From NCBI GenBank assembly GCA_019745075.1, contig JAIETR010000034.1:1-64000 (forward strand): a stretch of DNA of 64,000 nucleotides. Direction: 5' to 3'. Position 1 is the stretch's first letter. Each line of letters starts with the position of its first letter. The notes under the pieces are model-generated. The model made no database searches. It saw only the letters and a program-made list of their open reading frames with translations, and had not been told where the DNA came from. Below, in pieces: positions 17,765 through 27,275 of this stretch. The translations under genes and the position numbers were made by a program. The stretch is from Qipengyuania sp. (GTDB taxonomy: Bacteria > Pseudomonadota > Alphaproteobacteria > Sphingomonadales > Sphingomonadaceae).

Positions 17765-20503
17765 ATGATCGTCGACGAACTGCTCCAGCGCCTGCGCGAA
17801 CTGGCGCGGCGCACGGCCGAGACGCCGCTCTACAATCCGGTGTTCCAGCTCAGCCACGAGATCAGCCGCAAGCTGGAGCAGGGCGATATCGCGCTCGACC
17901 AGATCGAACGCTGGATCGACGAGCTCTACGCCGTCAGCCTGGACAGTCGCGCGGCCCGGCTGGGGCGTTTGCTGGATGACGAGAGCAACCCCAGGCCGGC
18001 GCCCGATTTCGCGGCCTTCCGGGCGCGCTGGGAGCGGCCGGTGCTCCACGCGGTCTTCACCGCGCACCCGACCTTCCTGCTGTCCGAGGGCGAATACGAA
18101 GCCATCGCCCGCCGCGCGCTCGGCCAGAAACAGGCGCAGCCTGCGCATGACGACGCCGAGATTACTCTCCCCTACGAGCACGCCCGTGCGATGGCGGCGA
18201 TCGCCAATGCCCAGGACGCGCGCGACCGCATCGTCGGCGAACTGTGCGAGGAGGCGCGCCGCCGCTGGCCCGGCGACTGGCGCGGCTTCGCGCCCCTGCC
18301 GTTCCGCTTCGCCACCTGGGTCGGCTACGACATGGACGGGCGCACCGACATCGCCTGGCACACCTCGATCGGCTTCCGCCTCGCCGAGAAGGCCGAGCGG
18401 CTGGCGCGCTATGTCGCCGGGCTCGAAGCCATCGACGCGGCGCATCCGCTGCTCGAAACGCTTCGCGCGGGGCTGGTCTATTCTCAGGCGCGCGCCGGTG
18501 AATTCGCCGGCGACCTCGCCGATCCGGCGGCGCTCTCGGAGGCCGCCAACCGCCTGACCGCCGACGACCCGAACAAGCTGCTCTCTCTCGACCCGCTCAT
18601 CGCCGATCTGGAGCGGGAAGCCGGAGAGGCCGCGGACGCGCGCGCCTGCAAGCTCCTGGCGCTTGCCGCCGCGATGCACGCCGACGGGCTCGGCATGGGC
18701 TGGGTGCATTTCCGCGTCAACGCCAAGCAGCTTCACAACGCCTTGCGCCAGCATTTGCCCGAACGCGAAGACCTCGACCTTTCGAGCAAAGGCGCGATCT
18801 CGGCGCTGCGCGAACTCTTGGCGCAAGCCGAACCGCGGCGCGCCAATTTCGCCGCGCTGGCGATCGAAAGCTCGACCGCGATCCGCCAGTTCCTGGCGAT
18901 GGCCCAGATCCTCAAGCACATCGACGGCGACGCGCCGATCCGCATGCTGATCGCCGAATGCGAGCAGCCCGCGACGGTGCTGATCGCGCTTTATTTCGCG
19001 CAGCTTTTCGGCATCGCGGACAAGGTCGATATCTCGCCCCTGTTCGAGACCGAGGAGGCGCTCGAGCACGGCGGACGGCTGCTCGACGCGCTGATGAAGG
19101 AGGACGCCTATCGCGCCTATGCGCGCGCGCGCGGGCGGGTGGCGATCCAGACCGGTTTCTCCGACGCCGGGCGCTTTCTCGGCCAGATTCCGGCGGCGCT
19201 GGCCATCGAGCGGCTACAGGGGCGGCTGGCCGAAGCGATGGCGAAGAACGGCCTCACCGACGTCGCCGCGCTGGTGTTCGATACCCACGGCGAGAGCATG
19301 GGCCGCGGCGCGCATCCGGCGAGCTTTCGCGACCGGCTCGAATGGCCGCTCAGCCCCTGGGCGCGCGGCAAGTTCGCCGCGGCGGGGATCGCGCTCGAGG
19401 CCGAGGCGAGCTTCCAGGGCGGCGACGGCTATGTCTGGTTCGCGACGCCCGAGATCGCCTATCGCACACTGTCGCGGATCGCCGCGCTGCCCCGCGGCGG
19501 GCCGGGAACGAACGACGATCCCTTCTATCGCCGCACCGATCTCAGCCTCGACTTCTACCGCGCGGTCAAGGACGACCAGCGCCGCTATCTCGCCAGCCGC
19601 ACCTATGCCCGCGCGGTCACCGCCTTCGGGCTCGGCCTGGTGCCCGTCACCGGCAGCCGCAAGGCGCGCCGCCAGTCGGACCTGGCCGCCGACCGCGACA
19701 TGAACCTGCGCCAGATCCGCGCCATTCCGCACAACGCCGTGCTCCAGCAACTGGGCTATCCGGTCAATGTCGTCGCCGGGATCGGCAGCGCCGCCGACGG
19801 GCGCTTCGAGGTGGTGGCGGCGCTGCTGACCGAAAGCGCGCGCGGCCGGCAGATCGTGCGGCTGGTGCGCGCCGCCAATGCGCTGGGCTCCATCAAGACC
19901 GTGGCGGCCTTCGGCGAGCTGTTCAACGCCGCCTATTGGGCGAGCCGGCCCTATCGCGGCACCGAGGACCGGATCGCAGGCGCCTGCGAGGCGCTGGCCG
20001 ATCACCTCACCGCCGACGACCGCGCCGGCACCTTCCGCCGTCTGGCCGCGCGGCTGCGGGTCGATGCGCTCAAGCTGCACCGCCTGCTGGCGCTGGTGCC
20101 CGACGACAGCCATCGCAACGGTGTCGGGCCCGCGCGCGAGCACACCCGCCGCGTGATCGGCGTGCTCCAGGCGCTGCGGCTGGCGCTGATGATGCACATG
20201 CTGCTGAAGGCGGTCGCGATCCCCGCCTTCAGCCGCGCCAACGACATCAGCCGCGACGACGTGCTCGAGATGATCTTCAGCCTGCGTGTCGAGGATGCGC
20301 TCGGCCAGCTCCGCCGCGCCTTTCCGACGCATTTTCCGGGACTCGCCGATTTCGCGATGGACGAGGCGGCGGATTATCCGGCGCCGGGCGGGCAGGGCTA
20401 TGCCGGGCTGCACGCGAGCTTCTTCGATCCGATCGAGCGCGCGCATGCGCTGATGCTGCGCGTCTCCGCCGCCATCGCCAACGAGTTCGGAGCCTTCGGG
20501 TAG
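17765..20503 (+). CDS. phosphoenolpyruvate carboxylase-like protein, divergent
   Basis: 912 aa; FTAHPTFLLSEGEYEAI, TGFSDAGRFLGQIPAAL, DTHGESMGRGAHPASFRDR, RQIRAIPHNAVLQQLGYPVN resemble PEPC motifs but with substitutions. Confidence 0.75.
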   Translation: MIVDELLQRLRELARRTAETPLYNPVFQLSHEISRKLEQGDIALDQIERWIDELYAVSLDSRAARLGRLLDDESNPRPAPDFAAFRARWERPVLHAVFTAHPTFLLSEGEYEAIARRALGQKQAQPAHDDAEITLPYEHARAMAAIANAQDARDRIVGELCEEARRRWPGDWRGFAPLPFRFATWVGYDMDGRTDIAWHTSIGFRLAEKAERLARYVAGLEAIDAAHPLLETLRAGLVYSQARAGEFAGDLADPAALSEAANRLTADDPNKLLSLDPLIADLEREAGEAADARACKLLALAAAMHADGLGMGWVHFRVNAKQLHNALRQHLPEREDLDLSSKGAISALRELLAQAEPRRANFAALAIESSTAIRQFLAMAQILKHIDGDAPIRMLIAECEQPATVLIALYFAQLFGIADKVDISPLFETEEALEHGGRLLDALMKEDAYRAYARARGRVAIQTGFSDAGRFLGQIPAALAIERLQGRLAEAMAKNGLTDVAALVFDTHGESMGRGAHPASFRDRLEWPLSPWARGKFAAAGIALEAEASFQGGDGYVWFATPEIAYRTLSRIAALPRGGPGTNDDPFYRRTDLSLDFYRAVKDDQRRYLASRTYARAVTAFGLGLVPVTGSRKARRQSDLAADRDMNLRQIRAIPHNAVLQQLGYPVNVVAGIGSAADGRFEVVAALLTESARGRQIVRLVRAANALGSIKTVAAFGELFNAAYWASRPYRGTEDRIAGACEALADHLTADDRAGTFRRLAARLRVDALKLHRLLALVPDDSHRNGVGPAREHTRRVIGVLQALRLALMMHMLLKAVAIPAFSRANDISRDDVLEMIFSLRVEDALGQLRRAFPTHFPGLADFAMDEAADYPAPGGQGYAGLHASFFDPIERAHALMLRVSAAIANEFGAFG

Positions 20504-20532
20504 CAGGCGAGCGCGCTCAACCTGAGATCGAT

Positions 20533-20561
20533 CGTCACCCCGGGTCAGGCCCGGGGTGACG
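20533..20561. terminator. 12-bp-arm hairpin, terminator or REP-like palindrome
   Basis: CGTCACCCCGGG tcagg CCCGGGGTGACG, intergenic after the PEPC-like gene. Confidence 0.55.
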
Positions 20562-20661
20562 GGAAGGAAGAGAGGAGTGATCGGCCAATCAGTCCCACAT
20601 CGCAACGGGGCTGGCGCGAGGTGCGCGACTGCGATAGCCTTTGCCCGCTGGGAGAGCGCGC

Positions 20662-22164
20662 ATGGCCGAGCCGAAGACCGATTTCGACGTGATGATCGTG
20701 GGCGCGGGGATTTCGGGCATCGGGATGGCCGCGCATATGCGGATGAAGTGCCCCGATCGCAGTTTTGCGATCGTCGAGCGGCGCGAGAACCTCGGCGGCA
20801 CCTGGGATCTGTTCCGCTATCCCGGCATCCGTTCGGACAGCGACATGCACACGCTGGGCTTCGACTTCGAGCCCTGGCGGCACGAGAAGTCGATCGCCGA
20901 CGCGCCCGCGATTCTCGACTACCTCCACCGCATCGTCGACGAGCGCGGCATCCGCGAGCACATCCGGCTCGGCCACCGGGTGCTCCGCGCCGACTTCGAC
21001 AGCGCCAGCGCGCGCTGGCGGGTGGAAGCCGAGACGGGAGAAGGCGAGCGACGGCGCCTGACCGCGAACTGGCTCTACCTCGGCTCGGGCTATTACGATT
21101 ACGACGAGCCCTTCGATCCCGGTTTCGACACCGGCGCATTCGAGGGCCGGGTGATCCATCCGCAGTTCTGGCCAGAGGATCTGGACTACGCAGGCAAGCA
21201 GGTGGTGGTGATCGGCAGCGGCGCGACCGCGGTGACGCTGGTGCCCGCGCTGGCGGCGGAAGCGGGGCACGTCGCCATGCTCCAGCGCACGCCGACCTGG
21301 ATGTTCAGCCGCCCCGCCAAGGATGCGCTGGCCAATTTCCTGCGCCGCTGGCTGCCCGAGGAGCTGGCCTACAAGATCACCCGCTGGAAGAACATCCGCC
21401 TCCAGAACCTCGGCTTCAAGCGCGCGCGCGAAAAGCCGGAGAAGGTGAAGGAGTTCCTCCACAAGCGCATCCGCAAGTCGATGGGACCCGAATACGACCT
21501 CGCCGCCTTCACCCCGCCCTACAACCCGTGGGAGCAGCGGCTGTGCCTGGTGCCCGACGACGACCTCTTCGCCGCGATCAAGGCGGGCAAGGCCGATGTC
21601 GTGACCGGGCGGATCGCGAGCTTCGAGGCGCGGGGCGTGCGGCTCGAGAACGGCACGCTGCTCCCCGCCGACATCGTCGTCACCGCCACCGGGCTGAAGC
21701 TGGCGGTGGCGGGCAAGATCGCGATCGGCGTCGATGGCGAGGCGGTGAACTTCGCGACCCGCTTCTATTACAAGGGCTGCATGTTCTCCAACCTGCCGAA
21801 CCTGGCGGTGGTGTTCGGGTATCTCAACGCCAGCTGGACGCTGCGCGCCGACATCGATGCGGACTATATCTGCCGCGTGCTCAACCACATGAGGGCGAAA
21901 GGCGCCGAAATCGCGGTCCCGGTGCTCGAGCCGGGCCATGCGCTCGAGGAGGACGACATCTTCGACTTCTCGAGCGGCTATATCCAGCGCTCGAAGCACA
22001 TCATGCCCAGGAACGCCGCCCAATACCCCTGGCGGCTCAACCAGGAATATGTGCTCGACGCGAAGCGCATGGCCGCCGATCCGATCGAGGACGGCATCCT
22101 CGCCTTCCGCCCCGCCGCGGCGCGCGCGCGCGGCGATAGCGAGCTGCTCGAGGCGGCGGAGTAG
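20662..22164 (+). CDS. FAD-containing monooxygenase (Baeyer-Villiger/EthA-like)
   Basis: DVMIVGAGISGIGMAAHM, GGTWDLFRYPGIRSDSDMHTLGF, FWPEDLDYAGKQVVVIGSGATAVTL. Confidence 0.9.
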   Translation: MAEPKTDFDVMIVGAGISGIGMAAHMRMKCPDRSFAIVERRENLGGTWDLFRYPGIRSDSDMHTLGFDFEPWRHEKSIADAPAILDYLHRIVDERGIREHIRLGHRVLRADFDSASARWRVEAETGEGERRRLTANWLYLGSGYYDYDEPFDPGFDTGAFEGRVIHPQFWPEDLDYAGKQVVVIGSGATAVTLVPALAAEAGHVAMLQRTPTWMFSRPAKDALANFLRRWLPEELAYKITRWKNIRLQNLGFKRAREKPEKVKEFLHKRIRKSMGPEYDLAAFTPPYNPWEQRLCLVPDDDLFAAIKAGKADVVTGRIASFEARGVRLENGTLLPADIVVTATGLKLAVAGKIAIGVDGEAVNFATRFYYKGCMFSNLPNLAVVFGYLNASWTLRADIDADYICRVLNHMRAKGAEIAVPVLEPGHALEEDDIFDFSSGYIQRSKHIMPRNAAQYPWRLNQEYVLDAKRMAADPIEDGILAFRPAAARARGDSELLEAAE

Positions 22165-22176
22165 GCCGGCCGCGCG

Positions 22177-22941
22177 ATGGGCGAGCGCATCTACACCGCC
22201 GGGCTGGTCGTGATCGGCGACGAGATCCTGTCCGGCCGTACCCACGACAAGAACATCGCCCAGGTCGCGAGCTGGCTCCAGGTGCAGGGTATCCGCCTCG
22301 CCGAGGTGCGGGTGGTGCCCGATGTGGCGGGGCGGATCGTCGCGGCGGTCGAGGCGCTGCGCGCCGAAAACGACTATCTGTTCACCACCGGCGGGATCGG
22401 TCCGACCCACGACGACATCACGGTCGATGCGGTGGCCGAGGCGCTGGGCGTGCGGGTGATCGTTCATCCCGAAGCGCGCGCGATCCTCGAGCGCCATTAC
22501 GCCGATAAGGGCGGGCTCAACGAAGGGCGGCTGCGGATGGCGCGCGCGCCCGAGGGCGCCGAGCTGATCGCCAACCGCATGTCGGGCGCGCCGGGCATCC
22601 GCATCGGCAATCTGTTCCTGATGGCGGGCGTCCCGCACATCGCCGCCGGCATGCTCGACGCGCTGACCGGCACATTGGAGGGCGGCGCGCCGCTCATCAG
22701 CGAGACCCTGGGCGGCTTCATCCCCGAGAGCGAGGTCGCCGGGCTGCTGCGCGAGACCGAAAGGGCGCATCCCGACTGCCAGATCGGCAGCTATCCCTTC
22801 TTCAGGGACGGCCGCGTCGGATCGAACTTCGTCATCCGTTCGACCGATGCGGCCGCCCTCGCCGCCTGCGCCGAAGCGCTCGGCGAGGGCCTCGACGCGG
22901 CGGGCTTCGCCTGGGACGAGGGCGGCGTCGCGCCGAGGTGA
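22177..22941 (+). CDS. competence/damage-inducible protein CinA-like, molybdopterin-binding domain
   Basis: YTAGLVVIGDEILSGRTHDKN, FTTGGIGPTHDDITVDAVAEAL. Confidence 0.9.
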   Translation: MGERIYTAGLVVIGDEILSGRTHDKNIAQVASWLQVQGIRLAEVRVVPDVAGRIVAAVEALRAENDYLFTTGGIGPTHDDITVDAVAEALGVRVIVHPEARAILERHYADKGGLNEGRLRMARAPEGAELIANRMSGAPGIRIGNLFLMAGVPHIAAGMLDALTGTLEGGAPLISETLGGFIPESEVAGLLRETERAHPDCQIGSYPFFRDGRVGSNFVIRSTDAAALAACAEALGEGLDAAGFAWDEGGVAPR

Positions 22942-23015
22942 TCGCCGGACGCGGGTTGGATATTGACCCTTGCGCGCCGCTCCGGCAGATGGCGGCTCCG
23001 GCGCCCAGGCCTTGG

Positions 23016-23089
23016 GCGGGTATGATGTAATGGTAGCCTGTCAGCTTCCCATGCTGAACGCGCGGGTTCGATTCCCGCTACCCGCTCCA
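23016..23089 (+). tRNA. tRNA-Gly(CCC)
   Basis: gcgggta/tacccgc acceptor, TCAGC TTCCCAT GCTGA anticodon arm, GGTTCGATTCCCG T-loop, encoded CCA. Confidence 0.93.
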
Positions 23090-23286
23090 ACAGCCCTTTC
23101 CAAAAGATCCGGGAAATGCTACAAAACCCCCAGAAATGCTAGACTTTTAGTCGAGAGCTTGTCCCGTACCTGCCGACCCTTCTCGCCAAATCTCTCTGAT
23201 TTGGGGGCCATTTTGGGGGCCAAGTGGGATCTCTCAATTCGAGTGGCCCCCATCTGGGGCCACCTGCCTGGAAGATGGTGGGTTTC

Positions 23287-23880
23287 ATGGCGCTCACAGA
23301 CGTTGCGATCCGCAAAGGCCAGGCCGAGGCCAAGGCCTTACAAGATGGGTGTTGCCTTGGGCCTGTTCCTTTTGGTCCAGCCCTCGGGCGGGAAGCTCTG
23401 GCGGTCGAAGTACCGGAACGATGGCAAGGAGAAGAAGCTCGGCATCGGCATCTATCCCGACGTGGGCCTTGGAGAGGCGCGAAGGCGCAGAGACGAAGCC
23501 AGGGAGTTGATAGCCCTCGGCAAAGACCCATCGCACGAGAGGCGGCGCGAGAAGGCCCGCGTGCAGATCGAGGCAGGGAACACCTTTGCCGCCATAGCCA
23601 AGGAGTACTGTGAGAAGCGCAAGCGCGATGGTCAGAAGGCTTGGACCTCCGCCACTGGCACTCGAAGCGAATACCTCCTGTCCTTGCTGAACGGCTCGAT
23701 TGGGCGGCTAGCCATCGCCGAGATCGAACCTGCCGATGTCTTGGCCGCAGTCCGTAGGATCGAAAGCAAGGGTAAGCTCGAAAGCGCGAAGCGGACGCTG
23801 CAACTGGCAGGCTGCGTGTTCCGCTATGCAGTGGCGACGGCGCGGCTCGGGTCCGATCCTACGCGTGACTTGCGACGCAT
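23287..23880 (+). pseudogene. tyrosine integrase (DUF4102/P4 type), frameshifted and C-terminally truncated
   Basis: MALTDVAIRK in one frame, then ARPRPYKMGVALGLFLLVQPSGGKLWRSKYRNDGKEKKLGIGIYPDVGL in another; homology stops at GSDPTRDLR with no catalytic C-terminus. Confidence 0.85.
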
Positions 23881-24078
23881 GGCAATGGTTGCACCATCGG
23901 CCTGGCGATGAGCCCCGAGCAGGCCGACGCCTGGCACAAGGCGGGCACCGAGAACGGCGGCACCGCGGTCGAGGATCCCCCGGGCGTGCGCTCGGGCGGA
24001 ATGGGCGATCTCGACCTCGCCTATCTGCGCGATCCCGACGGCAACAAGCTGTGCGCGCTGCACCGGATGGGCTCGTAA
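23881..24078 (+). pseudogene. C-terminal fragment of VOC/glyoxalase-like protein
   Basis: Open frame GNGCTIGLAMSPEQADAWHKAGTENGGTAVEDPPGVRSGGMGDLDLAYLRDPDGNKLCALHRMGS*; no N-terminal half. Confidence 0.75.
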
Positions 24079-24089
24079 CCGGGCAGGCG

Positions 24090-24613
24090 ATGCGCGGCGA
24101 GGCGGGGCTGCGCGCCGATCTCGCCGCGCTCGGCATCGCGTTCGCGGAGCAGGAGCACCGCGCGGTCTTCACCGTGGCGGAGAGCAGCGCGCTCGACGCC
24201 CGCATCCCAGGCGCGCACAGCAAGAACCTGTTTCTGAAGGACGCGGGCAGCGCGTTCTGGCTGGTGACCGTGCCGGCGGCGGCGCGCGTCGATCTCAAGG
24301 CCCTGCCGCGGGCGATGCTTCGACAGGCTCAGCATGAGCGGAAAATCTGCAAGCGGGTGAGCTTCGCCAAGGCGGAGACATGGAACGTCTGCTCGGCATC
24401 GCACCCGGATCGGTGACGCCGCTGGCGATGATCGACGCCGCACCCGGCAGTGTGACGGTCGTTCTGGACTAGGGGCTGGCCGCTGGCGACCGGGTCAACG
24501 TCCACCCCCTGCGCAACACCGCCACCATCGGGCTCGCGGGGGCCGATATCCTGCGCCTGCTGAGGCATTGGGGCCATGACCCGCTGGTGGCGGCGATCCC
24601 GACAACGATCTGA
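24090..24613 (+). pseudogene. prolyl-tRNA editing protein (ProX/YbaK-like), disrupted
   Basis: VFTVAESSALDARIPGAHSKNLFLKDAGSAFWLVTVPAAARVDLKALP, REP-like insertion, frameshift at KAE, frame-shifted DMERLLGIAPGSVTPLAMIDAAPGSVTVVLD, TAG, GLAAGDRVNVHPLRNTATIGLAGADILRLLRHWGHDPLVAAIP. Confidence 0.85.
24315..24345. repeat. REP-like fragment inside the ProX/YbaK pseudogene
   Basis: atgcttcgacaggctcagcatgagcggaaaa interrupts the conserved protein. Confidence 0.55.
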
Positions 24614-24616
24614 GTT

Positions 24617-24672
24617 CCGTTCGCCTCGAGCGAAGTCGAGACACGCCTCTCGACTTCGCTCGAGGCGAACGG
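24617..24672. repeat. perfect 25-bp inverted repeat, 6-nt loop (REP-like)
   Basis: CCGTTCGCCTCGAGCGAAGTCGAGA cacgcc TCTCGACTTCGCTCGAGGCGAACGG. Confidence 0.9.
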
Positions 24673-24685
24673 ATAGGGACGGTCC

Positions 24686-25525
24686 ATGACCACCGAAACG
24701 CTCAGCGAAACCCGCGCGCACGGCGGCACCCAGGGTGTCTATCGCCACGCCTCCACCGCGACCGGGACCGACATGACCTTGGCGGTCTTCGTCCCCGAGC
24801 ACCGAGCGGGCGCGCAGCTCCCCGTGCTGTGGTATCTCTCGGGCCTCACCTGCACCCACGCCAATGTCATGGAGAAGGGCGAATACCGCGCCGCCTGCGC
24901 CGAACATGGCGTGATCTTCGTCGCCCCCGATACATCGCCACGCGGTGACGATGTGCCCGATTCGGACGGATACGACTTCGGTCAGGGCGCGGGCTTTTAT
25001 GTCGATGCGACGCAGCAGCCCTGGGCCAGGCATTTCCGGATGCGCAGCTATCTCGAGGACGAGCTGCCCTTGGCCGTAGCCGCGCATTTTCCCGCCGACC
25101 TGGCCCGACAGGGAATTACCGGCCACTCGATGGGCGGCCACGGGGCGCTGACAATCGCGCTGCGCAATCCGGGCCGCTTCCGCGCGGTCAGCGCCTTCGC
25201 CCCGATCGTAGCCCCGAGCGAAGTGCCCTGGGGAGAAAAGGCGCTCGGCGGCTATCTCGGCGACGATCGCGCGGCGTGGCGCGAATACGACGCGGTCGCG
25301 CTGATCGAGGACGGTGCACGGCTCCCCGAAGTGCTGGTGGACCAAGGCATGGCCGACCAGTTTCTGGTCGAGCAGCTCCGCCCCCACCGCCTCGCCGAAG
25401 CCTGCAAGGCCGCCGGCATCCCCGCCGACATTCGCCTCCACGAAGGCTACGACCATTCCTATTGTTTCGTCTCGACCTTCATGGCCGAGCATGTCGCCTG
25501 GCACGCGCGGCGGCTGAAGGCCTAA
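24686..25525 (+). CDS. fghA: S-formylglutathione hydrolase
   Basis: LPVLWYLSGLTCTHANVMEKGEYRAACAEHGVIFVAPDTSPRG, GHSMGGHGALTIALRNPG, YDHSYCFVSTFM. Confidence 0.95.
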   Translation: MTTETLSETRAHGGTQGVYRHASTATGTDMTLAVFVPEHRAGAQLPVLWYLSGLTCTHANVMEKGEYRAACAEHGVIFVAPDTSPRGDDVPDSDGYDFGQGAGFYVDATQQPWARHFRMRSYLEDELPLAVAAHFPADLARQGITGHSMGGHGALTIALRNPGRFRAVSAFAPIVAPSEVPWGEKALGGYLGDDRAAWREYDAVALIEDGARLPEVLVDQGMADQFLVEQLRPHRLAEACKAAGIPADIRLHEGYDHSYCFVSTFMAEHVAWHARRLKA

Positions 25526-26112
25526 CGGCTCAACTCGAACAGCGCGAATTCGGCGCGCCAATTGGCGCCGGAGCCTGCCAGTCGCTTGCCGCCGGAAAAG
25601 AACCAGCGGCGGCGGATGGCCACGCCCATCGCGCCCGCCAGCGCCTCGAAATCGGCCACGGTGACGTGGTGGATGTTGCGCGTCTCGTACCAGCTCACCG
25701 GCAGCGCGCGGGTCACCGGCATCCGTCCGCCCCACAGCAGCGCCGCGCGGGTGCGCCAGTGGGCGAAATTGGGAAAGCTGACGAAGGCGGTGCGGCCCAC
25801 GCGCAGCAGCTCGCCGAGGAGCAGATCGGGGCGCTGCGCGGTCTGGAGCGTCTGGCCGAGCACGGCGTAGTCGAAGGCGCCGTCGGGATAGTCGGCGAGG
25901 TCGCGCTCGGCATCGCCCTGCACCACGCTGAGGCCCCGGGCGACACATTCGGCGACCAGCGCGGCGTCGATCTCCATCCCGCGTGCATCGACACGCTTGG
26001 CGTCGCGGAGCGAGCCGAGCAGCGCCCCATCGCCGCAGCCGACGTCGAGCACGCGTGTGTCCGGCGCGATCCGCGCGGCGATCACGGCGAGATCGGGGCG
26101 AAGCGAGCTCAT
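25522..26112 (-). CDS. metW: methionine biosynthesis protein MetW
   Basis: [60 protein letters not shown]; overlaps metX by 4 nt. Confidence 0.95.
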   Translation of the reverse strand: MSSLRPDLAVIAARIAPDTRVLDVGCGDGALLGSLRDAKRVDARGMEIDAALVAECVARGLSVVQGDAERDLADYPDGAFDYAVLGQTLQTAQRPDLLLGELLRVGRTAFVSFPNFAHWRTRAALLWGGRMPVTRALPVSWYETRNIHHVTVADFEALAGAMGVAIRRRWFFSGGKRLAGSGANWRAEFALFELSR

Positions 26113-27212
26113 CCCAGGAAGCCCGCGACTACCCGATCGAGCGCGGGGACTTCGAGCAGAAAGCTGTCGTGACCGTGCGGGGCCGAGAGCTCGACGAAGC
26201 TGACCGGCGCGCCGGCGGCGTTGAGTGCGTGGACCAGGTGGCGGCTTTCGGCGGTGGGATAGAGCCAGTCGCTGTCGAAGCTCACCACGCAGAAGCGCGC
26301 GCCCGCGCCCGCGAAGGCCTCGGCGAGCAATCCCCCGTGCTCCTCGGCGAGGTCGAAATAGTCCATCGCCCGGGTGATGTAGAGATAGCTGTTGGCGTCG
26401 AAGCGCTTGGTGAAGCCGCTTCCCTGGTGGCGCAGATAACTCTCGACCTGGAAATCGGCGTCGAAGCCGAAGCTCTTGGCGCCGGCGGTGCCATCGGCTT
26501 TGGCCTGGAGGTTGCGCCCGAATTTCTCGGTCAGCCCGTCCTCGGAAAGATAGGTGATGTGCGCCGCCATGCGCGCCACCGCGAGCCCGGCGGCAGGCGC
26601 CGCGCCGGCATAGTATTCGCCGCCGTTCCAGCCCGGATCGGCCATGATCGCCTGCCGCCCGACCTCGTGGAAGGCGATGTTCTGCGCCGAGTGGCGCGCG
26701 GTGGTGGCGATGGCGAGCACGCGCGCGGCGCGGCCCGGCCAGTTGGCGGCGAGACTCAGGGCCTGCATCCCGCCCATCGACCCGCCGACCACGCCATGAA
26801 GCTGCTCGATCCCGAGCGCGTCGAGCAGGGCGATCGCGCCGCGCACCATGTCCCGGATGGTGATGACCGGGAAGCGCATCGCCAGCGGCGCGCCGTTCGG
26901 ACCCGGACTCGCGGGGCCGGTCGAGCCCATGCAACTGCCGATCACATTGGGGCAGATCACGTGGAAACGATCGGTATCGACCGGCTTGCCGGGGCCGACC
27001 ATGCGCTCCCACCAGCCGGGCTTGCCGGTCACCGGATGCGCGCCCGCGACATATTGATCGCCGGTGAGCGCGTGGCAGATCAGGATGGCGTTGGATTTGT
27101 CGGGGGCGAGCTCGCCATAGGTCTCGAAGGCGATCTCCGCGCGCTCGAGCACACCGCCGCCGTCGAGCGGCAGCGGATCGGGCAGGGTCAGCAGATTGTG
27201 CGCCGCGGGCAT
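26109..27212 (-). CDS. metX: homoserine O-acetyltransferase
   Basis: [78 protein letters not shown]. Confidence 0.95.
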   Translation of the reverse strand: MPAAHNLLTLPDPLPLDGGGVLERAEIAFETYGELAPDKSNAILICHALTGDQYVAGAHPVTGKPGWWERMVGPGKPVDTDRFHVICPNVIGSCMGSTGPASPGPNGAPLAMRFPVITIRDMVRGAIALLDALGIEQLHGVVGGSMGGMQALSLAANWPGRAARVLAIATTARHSAQNIAFHEVGRQAIMADPGWNGGEYYAGAAPAAGLAVARMAAHITYLSEDGLTEKFGRNLQAKADGTAGAKSFGFDADFQVESYLRHQGSGFTKRFDANSYLYITRAMDYFDLAEEHGGLLAEAFAGAGARFCVVSFDSDWLYPTAESRHLVHALNAAGAPVSFVELSAPHGHDSFLLEVPALDRVVAGFLG

Positions 27213-27275
27213 GGCAGGCGCTTAACCGCTCGTCCGGCGCTTGTCGAAGGGCGGTTTTCGCCTATTGCCCGTGCG

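Noticed and set aside
24090-24416. ORF ending ...KICKRVSFAKAETWNVCSASHPDR as an intact protein
   Set aside because: The C-terminal part is a frameshifted read of the ProX/YbaK sequence that continues in another frame.
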